Of a stretch of 64,000 nucleotides of DNA, positions 9,216-18,299 are shown one piece after another (within the stretch, counting starts at the first letter, position 1; the number at the start of each line of letters is the position of its first letter). The stretch covers positions 124,001 through 188,000 of the forward strand of contig NZ_JBGCCT010000013.1 of the NCBI RefSeq assembly GCF_041260665.1, given 5' to 3'. The notes under the pieces are model-generated. The model was given only the letters and a program-made list of their open reading frames with translations. It ran no database searches and was not told the origin of the DNA. This stretch comes from Catenulispora sp. GP43 (lineage in GTDB: Bacteria; Actinomycetota; Actinomycetes; Streptomycetales; Catenulisporaceae). The translations under genes were made by a program, and so were the position numbers.

Positions 9216-10259
9216 ATGCAGAACGTCCTCGGCGACCGCGCACCGGTCATGGCCGATGTCGCGCGGGTGGCCGGGGTGTCGCAGCAGACCGTGTCCCGGG
9301 TGCTCAACGAGCGTCCGAACGTGCGCCCGGCCACCCGCGACCGGGTGATGGACGCCATCAGGGAACTGGGGTACCGGCCGAACGCCGCGGCCCGGACGCT
9401 GGTCACCCGGCGCAGCAACACGCTCGGCGTGATCAGCTTCAACACCACGCTCTACGGGCCGGCCTCCATGCTCTACGGGATCGAGCAGGCGGCCAAGCAG
9501 CACGACTGGTTCGTCACCGTCGCCGCGCTCGGCGCCATGGACCGGCGCTCGGTGTTCGAGGCCGTGGAGCGGCTGCGGGACCAGGCGGTCGAGGGCATCA
9601 TCGTCATCGCGCCGCAGACCACCGCGGTCGAGGCGCTGGCGAACACGCCCTCGGACGTGCCGCTGGTGGCCGTCGGGTGCGGGGTGCACGCCGCCCTGAG
9701 CGCGGTCGCGGTCGACAACGAGGCCGGGGCCGAACGGGCCACCTCCTACCTGCTCGACCTCGGCCACCGCACCGTGCACCACCTGGCCGGGCCGCGCAGC
9801 TGGCTGGACGCCCAGGAACGCCAGGCCGGGTGGCGGCGGGCCCTGACGGCGCGCGGCGCGGCGGTGCCCGAGCCGTTCAACGGCGGGGACTGGTCGGCCC
9901 GCACCGGCTACGACCTCGGACGGCGGATCGCCCGGGCCGCCGAGGTGAGCGCGGTGTTCTGTGCCAACGACCACCTGGCCCTCGGGCTCATGCGGGCCCT
10001 GCAGGCCGCCGGCCGGCAGGTGCCCGAACAGGTCAGCGTCATCGGGTTCGACGACATCCCGGACGCCGAGTTCTTCGGACCCGCGCTGACCACGGTGCGC
10101 CAGGACTTCGACGAGCTGGGCCGGCGCGCGCTGGTGGCCCTGATCCGGGCGATCGCCGCGGGTCCGGGCGGCCGTCGGGGCCGGCGCGGTGCCGGGCCGG
10201 TGGCCGCCATCGATCCCGCTCTCGTGGTGCGTGCCTCGACGGCACGGCCCGCTTCCTGA
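9216..10259 (+). CDS. LacI family transcriptional regulator (arabinose-type locus)
   Basis: 347 residues. The N-terminal helix-turn-helix reads ADVARVAGVSQQTVSRVLNE (about residues 13-32), followed by a hinge helix and a periplasmic-binding-protein-like sensor domain with the usual VIGFDDIP segment near residue 272. GGAGG lies about 11 bases before the ATG. The gene is immediately upstream of a sugar ABC importer and an arabinofuranosidase, so its effector is probably L-arabinose or a related pentose. Operators with TGTT..CGCTAACA symmetry in front of this gene and in front of the importer fit LacI-type control. A third similar site lies at 50858. Confidence 0.92.
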   Translation: MQNVLGDRAPVMADVARVAGVSQQTVSRVLNERPNVRPATRDRVMDAIRELGYRPNAAARTLVTRRSNTLGVISFNTTLYGPASMLYGIEQAAKQHDWFVTVAALGAMDRRSVFEAVERLRDQAVEGIIVIAPQTTAVEALANTPSDVPLVAVGCGVHAALSAVAVDNEAGAERATSYLLDLGHRTVHHLAGPRSWLDAQERQAGWRRALTARGAAVPEPFNGGDWSARTGYDLGRRIARAAEVSAVFCANDHLALGLMRALQAAGRQVPEQVSVIGFDDIPDAEFFGPALTTVRQDFDELGRRALVALIRAIAAGPGGRRGRRGAGPVAAIDPALVVRASTARPAS

Positions 10260-10305
10260 CACCCGCGAAACCCTTTTTCTGCGAAGGAGGGCGCCGCGGG
10301 CACTG

Positions 10306-10335
10306 AAATGTCACCGCGAAATGTTACCGCTAACA
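10306..10335 (+). promoter_or_regulatory. Operator region of the arabinose-type ABC operon
   Basis: TGTTACCGCTAACA at 10322-10335 is a near-perfect inverted repeat (TGTTA...TAACA). A partial copy lies just upstream: AAATGTCACCGC (10306-10317) repeats AAATGTTACCGC (10319-10330) with a 13-bp period. The site sits 25 bp before the binding-protein ATG and matches the operator at 9105-9118. Confidence 0.65.
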
Positions 10336-10360
10336 CGCTATCGAAAGGATCTGAACCAGG

Positions 10361-11512
10361 ATGGGCACCAGCAAGATCCGCATCACCGCCGCCTGCGCGG
10401 CCGCGCTGCTCGTGGCCTCGGCCGCGGCGTGTTCCAAGAACGCCTCCGGCGGCTCCTCCACCCCGGCCGCCGGCACTTCCGGCGCCGCCGGTTCCTCGGC
10501 GCCGGCGGCGCTGGCCGGCTCCGTCACCTTCAACCAGGACAACCTGGCCAAGCTCGACGCGGCCCTGAAGTCCGCGCTGGCCGGCAAGGACCTGTCCGGG
10601 GTGAACATCGCGATGGTCGTCAACGTCGCCGCCGACTATTGGAAGGCCGGCCAGGTCGGCTTCCAGAAGGGCTGCTCCGACCTGGGCCTGTCCGGTTCGA
10701 AGTGCACGTACTTCGCGCCGCCGAACGGCAAGCTCACCGAGCAGAACTCCGAGATGGAGACGCTGCGCTCGCAAGGGGTCACCGGGTACGCGATCTCGGC
10801 GATCGACCCGACCTCGGCGGCCGGCACCATCCACACCGACGTCCAGCACGGCATATCCGTGCTCGCGATCGACTCCCCGCTGCCCGGGACCGACGCCGCC
10901 TCGCTGTACCTCGGCACCCCCAACTACACCGCCGGGCAGCAGGCCGGCGAGGCGATGAAGCAGGTCCTGGGCGGCAAGGGCAAGGTCGCGGTGCTGGTCG
11001 GCTCGCTGACCGCGGCCAACGCCACGCAGCGCATCCAGGGCTTCGAGGACGCGCTGAAGGGCTCGGGCGTCAGCGTCGTGCAAAAGGTCAACGACAACCT
11101 CTCGGCGGCCACCGCGACCTCTGACGCCGAGACCATCCTGGCCAACAACCCGGACGTCAACGGCCTGTACGGGGTCTACTCCTACGACGGGCCGGCGCTG
11201 GCGCAGGCCGTGCAGTCGGCCGGGAAGTCCAGCAGCGTGCACATCGTCTCCGACGACTCCGACGCGCAGACCCTGGGCTTCATCAAGTCCGGCGTCATCT
11301 CCGGGACGGTCGTGCAGATGCCCTACCAGCAGGGCTACACCGGCGCGTACATCCTGGCCGCCGAGAAGGTGCTCGGCAAGGACGCCACGATGGCGATCAT
11401 CAAGCCCTACCTGGAGTCCGACGGCTCCACGCTCAGCTCGGGCGTGGGCCTGGTGACCTCCGCGGACCTGTCCGCCTACCAGGCGCTCGAGACGCAGCTG
11501 GGGATCAGCTGA
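10361..11512 (+). CDS. Sugar ABC importer, substrate-binding lipoprotein (ribose/arabinose/xylose type)
   Basis: 383 residues with a lipoprotein signal peptide ending at the lipobox SAAAC (lipidated Cys near residue 24), then an Ala/Ser/Gly-rich linker. The mature part is a type-1 periplasmic-binding-protein fold (RbsB/XylF-like), with ISAIDPTSAAGTIHTDVQHG in the first lobe and VSDDSDAQTLGFIKSG in the second. It would capture a pentose or hexose outside the membrane for the ATPase and permease encoded next. The stop is 2 nt from the next ATG. An arabinofuranosidase at the end of the operon suggests L-arabinose; ribose or xylose cannot be excluded. Confidence 0.92.
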   Translation: MGTSKIRITAACAAALLVASAAACSKNASGGSSTPAAGTSGAAGSSAPAALAGSVTFNQDNLAKLDAALKSALAGKDLSGVNIAMVVNVAADYWKAGQVGFQKGCSDLGLSGSKCTYFAPPNGKLTEQNSEMETLRSQGVTGYAISAIDPTSAAGTIHTDVQHGISVLAIDSPLPGTDAASLYLGTPNYTAGQQAGEAMKQVLGGKGKVAVLVGSLTAANATQRIQGFEDALKGSGVSVVQKVNDNLSAATATSDAETILANNPDVNGLYGVYSYDGPALAQAVQSAGKSSSVHIVSDDSDAQTLGFIKSGVISGTVVQMPYQQGYTGAYILAAEKVLGKDATMAIIKPYLESDGSTLSSGVGLVTSADLSAYQALETQLGIS

Positions 11513-11514
11513 CG

Positions 11515-13164
11515 ATGACAGCATCCGTCGACACCCCGGGCCGCGCGGTCCTCGCGCGGCTGCGGGGAGTCCACAAGTCCTACGGCCCGGTGCGGGTGCT
11601 CGACCTGCCCGAGCTGGATCTGTACGCCGGCCAGGTGGTCGGCGTCGTGGGGGAGAACGGTGCCGGCAAGTCCACGCTGATGGGCACGCTGTCCGGCTCG
11701 GTGCGCCGGGACGGCGGGCAGATCGAGATCGGCGGGCGGGAGCTGGCGCCGGGTTCCACCGAGGCCGCCGCGGCGCTCGGCATCGCCATGGTCTCCCAGG
11801 AGTTCCCGCTGGTGGGGCAGCTGTCCGTGGCCGAGAACCTGGTGCTGGGACGGCGTCCGCGCGGCTCCCGGCGGCGCTTCCTGCTCGACCGGGCCGGGAT
11901 GCGCCGGGAGGCGGCCGAGATGCTCGGCGAGATCGGCCTGGCCGCCGGGGCGGTCCCGGTCGGCCGCCAGGTGCGGACCCTGCCGGTGCCCACCCGGCAG
12001 ATGATCGAGATCGCCAAGGCCTGGGGCCGCCGCCCGGAGCTGCTCATCCTGGACGAGCCGACCTCCTCGCTGGGCCCGGTCGAGGGCGCCCACGTGCTGC
12101 GCCTGGCCCGCGAGCTGGCCGCGCGCGGCGGCACGGTGCTGTTCATCGGGCACCGCCTCGACGAGGTCCGCGCGGTCAGCGACCGGGTCCTGGTGCTGCG
12201 CAACGGCCGGCTGGTCGCCGACCTGGAGCCGGAGCAGGCCACTGAGGAGCGCCTGATCCGGGAGATGGTCGGCGGCGAGGTCGCGCACGCCCGCCCGAAG
12301 GACAAGCCGGCCGACCCCGCAGTGCTGCTGGCGCTGCGCGGCCTGACCGCCGACGGCCTGGGGCCGGTCGACCTCGACCTGCGCGCCGGGGAGATCGTCG
12401 GGGTGGCCGGGCTGATGGGCTCCGGCCGCAGCCGCCTGATCCACACCGTGGCCGGGGCGCAGCCGGCCACCGGCGGGACGATGACGATCGCCGGCTCGCC
12501 CTACCGCCCGCACGGCCCCGGTGACGGCGCCGCCGCGGGGATCGCGATGATCCCCGAGGACCGCAAGGAGCAGTCCCTGGTGCTGTTCGCACCGATCCGG
12601 GCCAACGTCACCGTCCCGATCCTGCGGCGCATCAGCACCCGCGGACTGCTCGGGCCCCGGCGCGAGCGGGCCGAGGCCGAGCGGATCACGGCGAGTGTGA
12701 ACGTGCGCATGCGCTCGGTCGACCAGCCGATCGGCGCGCTGTCCGGGGGCAACCAGCAGCGGGCGATCTTCGGCCGGGCCTTCGCCACCGAACCGCGCCT
12801 GCTGCTGCTGGACGAGCCCACGCGCGGCGTGGACGTCGGGGCCAAGGCCGAGATCTACGAGCTCATCGACCGGGCCGCCGAGCGCGGCATGGCCGTGCTG
12901 GTGGCGTCCTCCGAACTGGAGGAGCTGCTGTGGATCTGCCACCGGGTCGCGGTGCTGAACCACGGCCGGCTGGCGGCGGTGCTCGACCGGGCCGAGGCCA
13001 CCAAGGAACGGATCATGACGGCCGCCGCCGGCAGCACCCCGGCCGTGCCGATGTCGCCGGACGTTCCGCGGCCGGACGCCCCGTTGCCGGACGCCCCGTT
13101 GCCGGACGTCTCGACGCCGAAAGCCTCGTCGCCGGACACCTCAGAACACGGAGACGCACCATGA
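11515..13164 (+). CDS. Sugar ABC importer, tandem ATPase (RbsA/AraG type)
   Basis: 549 residues with two ABC modules. The first has Walker A GENGAGKST and Walker B LLILDEPTSSL, with a degenerate signature (VPTRQMIEIAK in place of LSGGQ), as is usual for RbsA/AraG/XylG. The second has a degenerate P-loop GLMGSGRSR, a full LSGGNQQR signature and LLLLDEPTRGVD. It energises import through the permease at 13161. The stop overlaps the next ATG (ATGA). Oddly, the C-terminus carries a 35-residue Pro/Asp-rich tail of near-repeats (PDAPLPDAPLPDV) that is not part of the ABC fold and is encoded by a 15-bp tandem repeat. Confidence 0.94.
   Translation: MTASVDTPGRAVLARLRGVHKSYGPVRVLDLPELDLYAGQVVGVVGENGAGKSTLMGTLSGSVRRDGGQIEIGGRELAPGSTEAAAALGIAMVSQEFPLVGQLSVAENLVLGRRPRGSRRRFLLDRAGMRREAAEMLGEIGLAAGAVPVGRQVRTLPVPTRQMIEIAKAWGRRPELLILDEPTSSLGPVEGAHVLRLARELAARGGTVLFIGHRLDEVRAVSDRVLVLRNGRLVADLEPEQATEERLIREMVGGEVAHARPKDKPADPAVLLALRGLTADGLGPVDLDLRAGEIVGVAGLMGSGRSRLIHTVAGAQPATGGTMTIAGSPYRPHGPGDGAAAGIAMIPEDRKEQSLVLFAPIRANVTVPILRRISTRGLLGPRRERAEAERITASVNVRMRSVDQPIGALSGGNQQRAIFGRAFATEPRLLLLDEPTRGVDVGAKAEIYELIDRAAERGMAVLVASSELEELLWICHRVAVLNHGRLAAVLDRAEATKERIMTAAAGSTPAVPMSPDVPRPDAPLPDAPLPDVSTPKASSPDTSEHGDAP
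13069..13137 (+). repeat. Imperfect 15-bp tandem repeat in the ATPase tail
   Basis: Units close to CCGTTGCCGGACGCC recur through this stretch and encode Pro-Asp-Ala-Pro-Leu-like pentapeptides. This looks like slippage growth of a dispensable C-terminal tail. Confidence 0.6.
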
Positions 13165-14186
13165 CAGTACAGAGCAGCAGCACCCTGACCCCCGAACAGG
13201 CGCCGCCGCGCGGCCAGCCGGCCGCCGCCCGGCTGCTGCGCAAGCTGGCCGAATCGCCCGAGGCCGGCGTCATCGTGGCCTGCGTGCTGGTCTTCGCGAT
13301 CATCGCCGCCAACGCCCCGACCTACACCTCGGTCGGCAACCTGCAGGTGATGGGGCGCGACCTGGCGCAGGTCGGGATCCTGGCGGTGGGGGAGTCGGTG
13401 GTCATCCTGACCGGCGGCATCGACCTGTCGGTCGGCGCGCTGGCCGGGCTGGCCGGCATCCTGACCGCCTGGTTCAACGTCAACCAGGGCCTGCCGGCGC
13501 CGCTGGCGATCGTCCTGACCCTGGTGATCTGCGCGGCGGTCGGGCTGTGGCACGGGACCATGGTGACCCGGCTGAACGTGCCGCCGTTCGTGATCACACT
13601 GGTCACGTACACCATCGCCCAGGGCATGGCGCTGGCCATCACCACCGGCACCCCGATCAACGGCATCGACCCGCTGTTCAGCAACCTGAGCCAGTACTAC
13701 ATCGGCCGGGTGCCGGTGCCCGCGCTGTTCTTCCTCGGCGCGGTCGCGATCGCCTGGTTCGCCCTGGAGCGCACCTACGTCGGCCGCCAGATCTACGCCG
13801 TCGGCGGCAACAAGGAAGCGGCCCGCCTGGCGGGCATCCCCGTCGCCAGACGCGTCACCAGCGCCTACGTCTCCAGCGCCGTCCTGGCCGGGGTCGTCGG
13901 CGTGCTGGTGATCGGCCGGATGAACGTGGCCGACCCCTCGGTCGGCAGCGGCTGGGAGCTCACCGCGATCGCCGCGGCCGTGGTCGGGGGCGTGTCGCTG
14001 TTCGGCGGGGAGGGGCGCATGGTCGGCATCGCGGCCGGCGCCATCCTCCTGGAGTTCATCGCCAACGGCCTGCTCGCCCTGCACGTGAACACCTACTACC
14101 AGACCGTCGTGCAGGGCGCGGTGCTCGGCGCCGCGATCCTGCTCGACCGGCTGCGGGCCCGCTTCTTCGGCAGGATCCGGAGATGA
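13161..14186 (+). CDS. Sugar ABC importer, permease (RbsC/AraH type)
   Basis: 341 residues from ATG 13161, overlapping the ATPase stop as ATGA. The protein is hydrophobic throughout with about eight to ten membrane segments and includes the family's EAA-like loop GGNKEAARLAGIPV and the N-terminal VILTGGIDLSVGA segment characteristic of BPD_transp_2 permeases. It forms the channel of the importer with the preceding two genes. The start rejects a longer open frame that would lie inside the ATPase gene. Confidence 0.94.
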   Translation: MTVQSSSTLTPEQAPPRGQPAAARLLRKLAESPEAGVIVACVLVFAIIAANAPTYTSVGNLQVMGRDLAQVGILAVGESVVILTGGIDLSVGALAGLAGILTAWFNVNQGLPAPLAIVLTLVICAAVGLWHGTMVTRLNVPPFVITLVTYTIAQGMALAITTGTPINGIDPLFSNLSQYYIGRVPVPALFFLGAVAIAWFALERTYVGRQIYAVGGNKEAARLAGIPVARRVTSAYVSSAVLAGVVGVLVIGRMNVADPSVGSGWELTAIAAAVVGGVSLFGGEGRMVGIAAGAILLEFIANGLLALHVNTYYQTVVQGAVLGAAILLDRLRARFFGRIRR

Positions 14187-14233
14187 GGCCCGCGGCGCCC
14201 TCCATCGGAACGAGCCACCCTTAAGGAGTTCAG

Positions 14234-15670
14234 ATGCGAGTACTACCATCCCTCGCCGCCGCGGCCCTGCTCGTGGCCGGCGTCCTCACCACCGCGCCGA
14301 CGGCGCGCGCCGCGACCACCGGGCCGTGCGACATCTACGCCTCCGGCGGGACCCCCTGCGTGGCCGCGCACAGCACGACCCGCGCACTGTACGGGTCCTA
14401 CAACGGCGCGCTATACCAGGTACGGCGCGCCTCGGACAACGCCACGTCGACCATCGGCGTGACCTCGGCCGGCGGCTACGCCGACGCCGCCGCGCAGGAC
14501 GCGTTCTGCTCCGGCACCACCTGCGTGATCACCGTGATCTACGACCAGTCCGGCCACGGCAACAACCTCACCGACGCCCCCGCCGGCGGAGCCGCGGGCG
14601 GCCCGGACACCCTCGCCACCGCCACCGCCGCCCCGGTGACCCTGAACGGCCACGAGGCCTACGGCGTCTACGTCGCCCCGGGCACCGGCTACCGCGACGA
14701 CTCGACCACCGGCATCGCCACCGGCGACCAGGCCGAGGGCGAGTACGCCATCTTCGACGGCACCCACACCGACGGCGGCTGCTGCTTCGACTACGGCAAC
14801 GCCGAGACCAGCAACGACGACACCGGCAACGGCCACATGGAGGCCATCTACTTCGGCACCATCAAAGTCTGGGGCTACGGCACCGGAAACGGCCCCTGGA
14901 TCATGGCCGACATGGAGAACGGCCTGTACTCGGGCGTGAACGCGGGCTACAACGCCAACGATCCAAGCATCACCAACCGGTTCACCACCGCCATCATCAA
15001 GGGCACGGCCAACCAGTGGTCGATCCGAGGCGGCAACGCACAATCCGGCTCCCTGTCCACCTTCTACAGCGGCCCCAGACCGAACGTCTCGGGCTACAAC
15101 CCGATGCACAAGGAAGGCGCGATCATCCTCGGCATCGGCGGCGACAACAGCAAAGGCTCGGCCGGAACCTTCTACGAGGGCGTGATGACCTCCGGCTACC
15201 CCTCGGACGCCACCGAGAACTCGGTCCAGTCCAACATCGTCGCCGCCGGCTACAGCGCCGGCACCACCGGCACGGCATCCGGCCCCCTGCACGCGGTCGG
15301 GGCCGGCAAGTGCCTGGACGTGCCGAACGGGACCACGACCGCCGGCACACAGGTACAGATCTACTCCTGCAACGGCCTGAGCCCGCAGAACTTCACCCAT
15401 ACCTCGTCGGGGCAGCTCACGGTCACCGACTCCGGCACCACCGACTGCCTGGACGCCAACGGGCAGGGGACCTCGGCGGGGACGAAGGTGATCATCTGGC
15501 CGTGCAACGGCCAGGCCAACCAGCAGTGGAACGTCAACGGCAACGGCACGGTCACCGGCGTGCAGTCGGGGCTGTGTCTGGACGTGACCGGGGCTTCCAC
15601 GGCTGACGGCGCGTTGGTACAGCTGTGGACGTGCAACGGGCAGAGCAACCAGCAGTGGACGCTCGGCTGA
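14234..15670 (+). CDS. Secreted GH54 alpha-L-arabinofuranosidase with C-terminal CBM13
   Basis: 478 residues: Sec signal peptide (about 1-26, cleaved after TARA), a GH54 catalytic domain to about residue 345, then a ricin-type beta-trefoil (CBM13) with three QxW-like repeats (QNF, QQW, QQW). GH54 enzymes release arabinofuranosyl side chains from arabinoxylan and arabinan. The nucleophile is Glu228 in ADMENGLYSG and the acid/base is Asp304 in GIGGDNSKG. Their 76-residue spacing equals that between Glu221 and Asp297 of Aspergillus kawachii AbfB. AAGGAG precedes the ATG. It lies 47 bp after the permease gene, so the liberated arabinose would be imported by the same operon. Fungal relatives carry CBM42 instead of CBM13. 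Confidence 0.93.
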   Translation: MRVLPSLAAAALLVAGVLTTAPTARAATTGPCDIYASGGTPCVAAHSTTRALYGSYNGALYQVRRASDNATSTIGVTSAGGYADAAAQDAFCSGTTCVITVIYDQSGHGNNLTDAPAGGAAGGPDTLATATAAPVTLNGHEAYGVYVAPGTGYRDDSTTGIATGDQAEGEYAIFDGTHTDGGCCFDYGNAETSNDDTGNGHMEAIYFGTIKVWGYGTGNGPWIMADMENGLYSGVNAGYNANDPSITNRFTTAIIKGTANQWSIRGGNAQSGSLSTFYSGPRPNVSGYNPMHKEGAIILGIGGDNSKGSAGTFYEGVMTSGYPSDATENSVQSNIVAAGYSAGTTGTASGPLHAVGAGKCLDVPNGTTTAGTQVQIYSCNGLSPQNFTHTSSGQLTVTDSGTTDCLDANGQGTSAGTKVIIWPCNGQANQQWNVNGNGTVTGVQSGLCLDVTGASTADGALVQLWTCNGQSNQQWTLG

Positions 15671-15673
15671 CAC

Positions 15674-16440
15674 CTACGATGCCGGCGCGAGGACTGGCAC
15701 GGTTTCGATCGGGCTTTCCACCCGCTCGGGCCGCAGCCCTCGCGCCAGGCTCACCGTCACCAGCACCGACGCCACCGCCATCACCGTCATCGCAGCACTT
15801 GGCGAGAAACACTGCGCCAGCACACCCGCGACCACCGCGCCGACCCCCTGCATCGTCAGCGTCCCCGAGGACTGGAGCCCCAGCGCCTGGCCGCTCAGCT
15901 CGTTCGGGGTCAGGGCCATGAGACGCTCCTGCAACAGCAGACTCGCGGCGTAGCCGATCGACGCGAGCATGACGGCCAGCGCCGCCACCGGGAGGGCCGG
16001 GTGGAAGGCGAACACCAGGTACGGGACCGCCAGCAGCAGCCGCAGCGGTGCGCCGAGGACCCGGCGCCAGCTCGCGGGCATGAAGCGCCCCGTCGCGATG
16101 TCGCCGAGCAGCATGCCGAACGCCGCGCACGCGAACAACGTGCCGGCGTGCCGCGGCGACAGCGACACGAACAGCGACTCGCAGCCCACGATCAAACCGT
16201 TCGGCACCCACAGCGCCAGGAACACATAGCGGCGCGGGACCGAGGACCACAGCACCGCGTTGTTGCGCCAGGTCTGGGCTACCGAAGGCCGCCCCGAGGC
16301 CCGCTGCGGCCGGGCGCTGAGCCCGAACCGCGCCCCGACCGCCGCCGTGAGATACAACCCGGCGCCGACCAGCAGCGTCACGCGCGGCGACAGCGCTGTC
16401 AGCAATACGCCGCCGAGGCCGCCTCCGCCCAGGTGGAGGT
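15674..16440 (-). pseudogene. MFS transporter, N-terminally truncated remnant
   Basis: The C-terminal 250 or so residues of a major facilitator are intact, with about six membrane segments, from GGVLLTALSPRVTLLVGAGL to a normal C-terminus. MFS proteins of this kind are about 400 residues, so about 150 N-terminal residues are missing. Homology stops abruptly at about 16420-16440, exactly where the equally truncated ArsR-type gene begins on the other strand. A start at 16447 can be read but would begin in the middle of a transporter. It ends 3 bp from the GH54 stop (convergent). Confidence 0.7.
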
Positions 16441-16882
16441 CTCCCACGGCGGCCCGCTACCGCCGCTGCTGCACCGCACCGACCTGGCCACCCGCCTGGC
16501 TGACGTCCTGGCCCGGGTCTGGACCCACACTGTCGCGCCGACGTGGGAGCGTCGCCGCCGCCTGATGGAAGCCGACATCGTCTCCCGCACCGCGCACCTG
16601 AGCCAAGGCGGCTGGGCGGCGGCCCTGAACGACATGCGCCCCGGCATGCGCTGGCTCGGCGACGGCACCCTGCAGATCAACCTCCACAACTACCCACCCC
16701 GCCACATCGCCGGCGCGCGCCTGTACTTCGCCCCGGTGACCCCCGGCATGGGCTGGGTCGCCTGGGACAAGGTCCCCGACTACGCGATCGTCTACCCCTG
16801 CACCGGCGCCCTGGCCGACGCCGGCACGACAGCGCCCTCCCAGCCGCTGTGTCGCGAACTGCCTGGCAAACGCTCCCCGTAA
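16439..16882 (+). pseudogene. ArsR/DUF5937-type regulator, remnant lacking both ends
   Basis: The plus-strand frame encodes LPPLLHRTDLATRLADVL, VWTHTVAPTWERRRR, then WAAALNDMRPGMRWLGDG and VAWDKVPDYAIVYPCTG, the middle section of ArsR-like regulators with a DUF5937 sensor region that usually sit divergently beside MFS transporters. The N-terminus is missing at the junction with the MFS remnant. The C-terminal helix-turn-helix expected after the PC(S/T)G segment is replaced by unrelated sequence and a stop. I judge it non-functional. Confidence 0.6.
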
Positions 16883-16914
16883 TGGGGAACCGTCCCGGCT
16901 TCAGAAAAGATTTG

Positions 16915-17574
16915 TCACCGCGCTTCTCCGCCCCTTGGGGGTACGGCCCGTGGATCGTGGATGAACCGTTCCGGAAAGTCGCCGCTCTGCTCGATAAGGA
17001 ACTGGTAGCGCGCTTCGAATGCGGCTCGCGCTTCGGGTAGGACGATTTTGCGGTTCCAGTCCGTGACTGCTTTACGCCGGTTTTCGGCCATGAGGTCGCC
17101 GTAGGGTCGCTCGGCGTTCTCCCACCACCACAGGTGCATGAACGGGCCGATGAAGTGGGAGCAGCCGTCGGCCGAGGAGACGATGCGTACTTCGATCGGC
17201 GCCGTTGTCAGATCGGCTCCGGCTGACATGTCGATGAGTTCGGCGTAGGAGACAGCTCGGTCGACGAACTTCGCTGGAAAGCCCAGGTTGGTGAGTTCTC
17301 TGCGGCCTGCGATGAGGGTTGCCTGATCCTGCCGGTCTCGGTCGGGTTCCACTGTTTTGCCGTAGTCGTGGAGCCAGACCAGGACCTCCACCAGGGATCG
17401 GTCCGCCTGGGGGTGATGCTCGACCAGCTCGAGGGCCAGCTTCTCAACGATTTCGAGGTGATAGCGGACATACCACGCGTGGTGCACGAAGCCAGGCTGG
17501 GAGGCGGACCGGATGCTGGCCGCTCGGAAGGCGGCCACTAGCATCCGGCTGCGCGGCATATCGTCCGTAGTCAA
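16915..17574 (-). CDS. HD-domain phosphohydrolase (third gene of cassette)
   Basis: 219 residues. The metal-binding HD dyad is in VLVWLHDYGKTVEPD (about residues 66-80), with an upstream His-rich helix (VHHAWYVRYHLE) and a later Asp/Ser segment SSADGCSHF consistent with an HD/YedJ-like fold. HD proteins hydrolyse phosphate esters, often of nucleotides; the substrate here is unknown. The TTG start (17574) overlaps the upstream stop as TTGA, so expression is probably coupled; an ATG at 17559 is the alternative. It is the last gene of a three-gene overlapping cassette. Confidence 0.8.
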   Translation of the reverse strand: MTTDDMPRSRMLVAAFRAASIRSASQPGFVHHAWYVRYHLEIVEKLALELVEHHPQADRSLVEVLVWLHDYGKTVEPDRDRQDQATLIAGRRELTNLGFPAKFVDRAVSYAELIDMSAGADLTTAPIEVRIVSSADGCSHFIGPFMHLWWWENAERPYGDLMAENRRKAVTDWNRKIVLPEARAAFEARYQFLIEQSGDFPERFIHDPRAVPPRGGEAR

Positions 17575-18299
17575 GTTCCCGCCCCCTGGTGCAGTCTGTC
17601 ACGGAGGAGGGTAAGGCGGTCGCGGACTTCGTCCGAGGTGAAGCGTGGAGAGTCGACGACGACTCCAGTCTGCTTGAAGCTGGATGCGGTGTATAAATCC
17701 GCCGTATCGCGCGTCGGTGCGAGCTCCAAGGCGAGGGTCGCCGTGTACCCGTTCTCGGGGACGACGACTCGGTGGATCTCTTGCGCCGATAGAGAGTACG
17801 TTCCGCCTTCCGCGACACGGATGGCATCCAATTGGGTCAAGGTCGCGCAGCCGACGAATGCGAAGGTACTACCGACCTCGGGCGTGTACGGGGTCTGGAC
17901 GTAGCGCATGAACTCGCCGGTCTGCTTGTGGGCCACGGCGTAGTTGTAGTTCGCCAAGGCACCGCAGAGGACACGGGATACGAAGGCCCATCGGTGGTTG
18001 TGCGCGTCCGGGTCGCTTTGGGCGCCAGCGGTCCCGGGCCAAATGTGCAGCCGGAGCCGGACGTCAGATCCCGGTAAGCGCGAAAAGCTGATCTTGTCGA
18101 AGCCGTTCGCGTGCCGGTACGACTGCGCGGCCATGATCGAGAGCAATCTATGGTTGGGCTGGTCGAGACAGCTGTTGATGAGCTCGGCCCCGTCGATGTC
18201 GGCTAGTACCCCTGAGACGTCGCGCTGAGCCCTGCTCGCGGAGGCGGTCACCAGCCTACGCAATACCCTGAGATGATATGGCGTGGCGTTCGACGTCAC
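17571..18299 (-). CDS. Cupin-like protein (second gene of cassette)
   Basis: 242 residues from GTG 18299, which overlaps the upstream stop as GTGA. Two stretches resemble the metal-binding motifs of cupins: DAHNHRWAFVSRVLCGAL (HxH) and, about 70 residues later, SLSAQEIHRVV. Glycines and aromatic beta strands lie between them. A small-molecule oxygenase, isomerase or sensor role is possible, but no substrate can be named. It sits between a membrane protein and an HD hydrolase in the same operon. I do not recognise a named family. Confidence 0.7.
   Translation of the reverse strand: MTSNATPYHLRVLRRLVTASASRAQRDVSGVLADIDGAELINSCLDQPNHRLLSIMAAQSYRHANGFDKISFSRLPGSDVRLRLHIWPGTAGAQSDPDAHNHRWAFVSRVLCGALANYNYAVAHKQTGEFMRYVQTPYTPEVGSTFAFVGCATLTQLDAIRVAEGGTYSLSAQEIHRVVVPENGYTATLALELAPTRDTADLYTASSFKQTGVVVDSPRFTSDEVRDRLTLLRDRLHQGAGT

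Noticed and set aside
14411-15673. A 420-codon minus-strand frame opposite the GH54 gene
   Set aside because: Val/Gly/Ala-rich mirror translation; the plus strand encodes a clear catalytic domain and CBM13.
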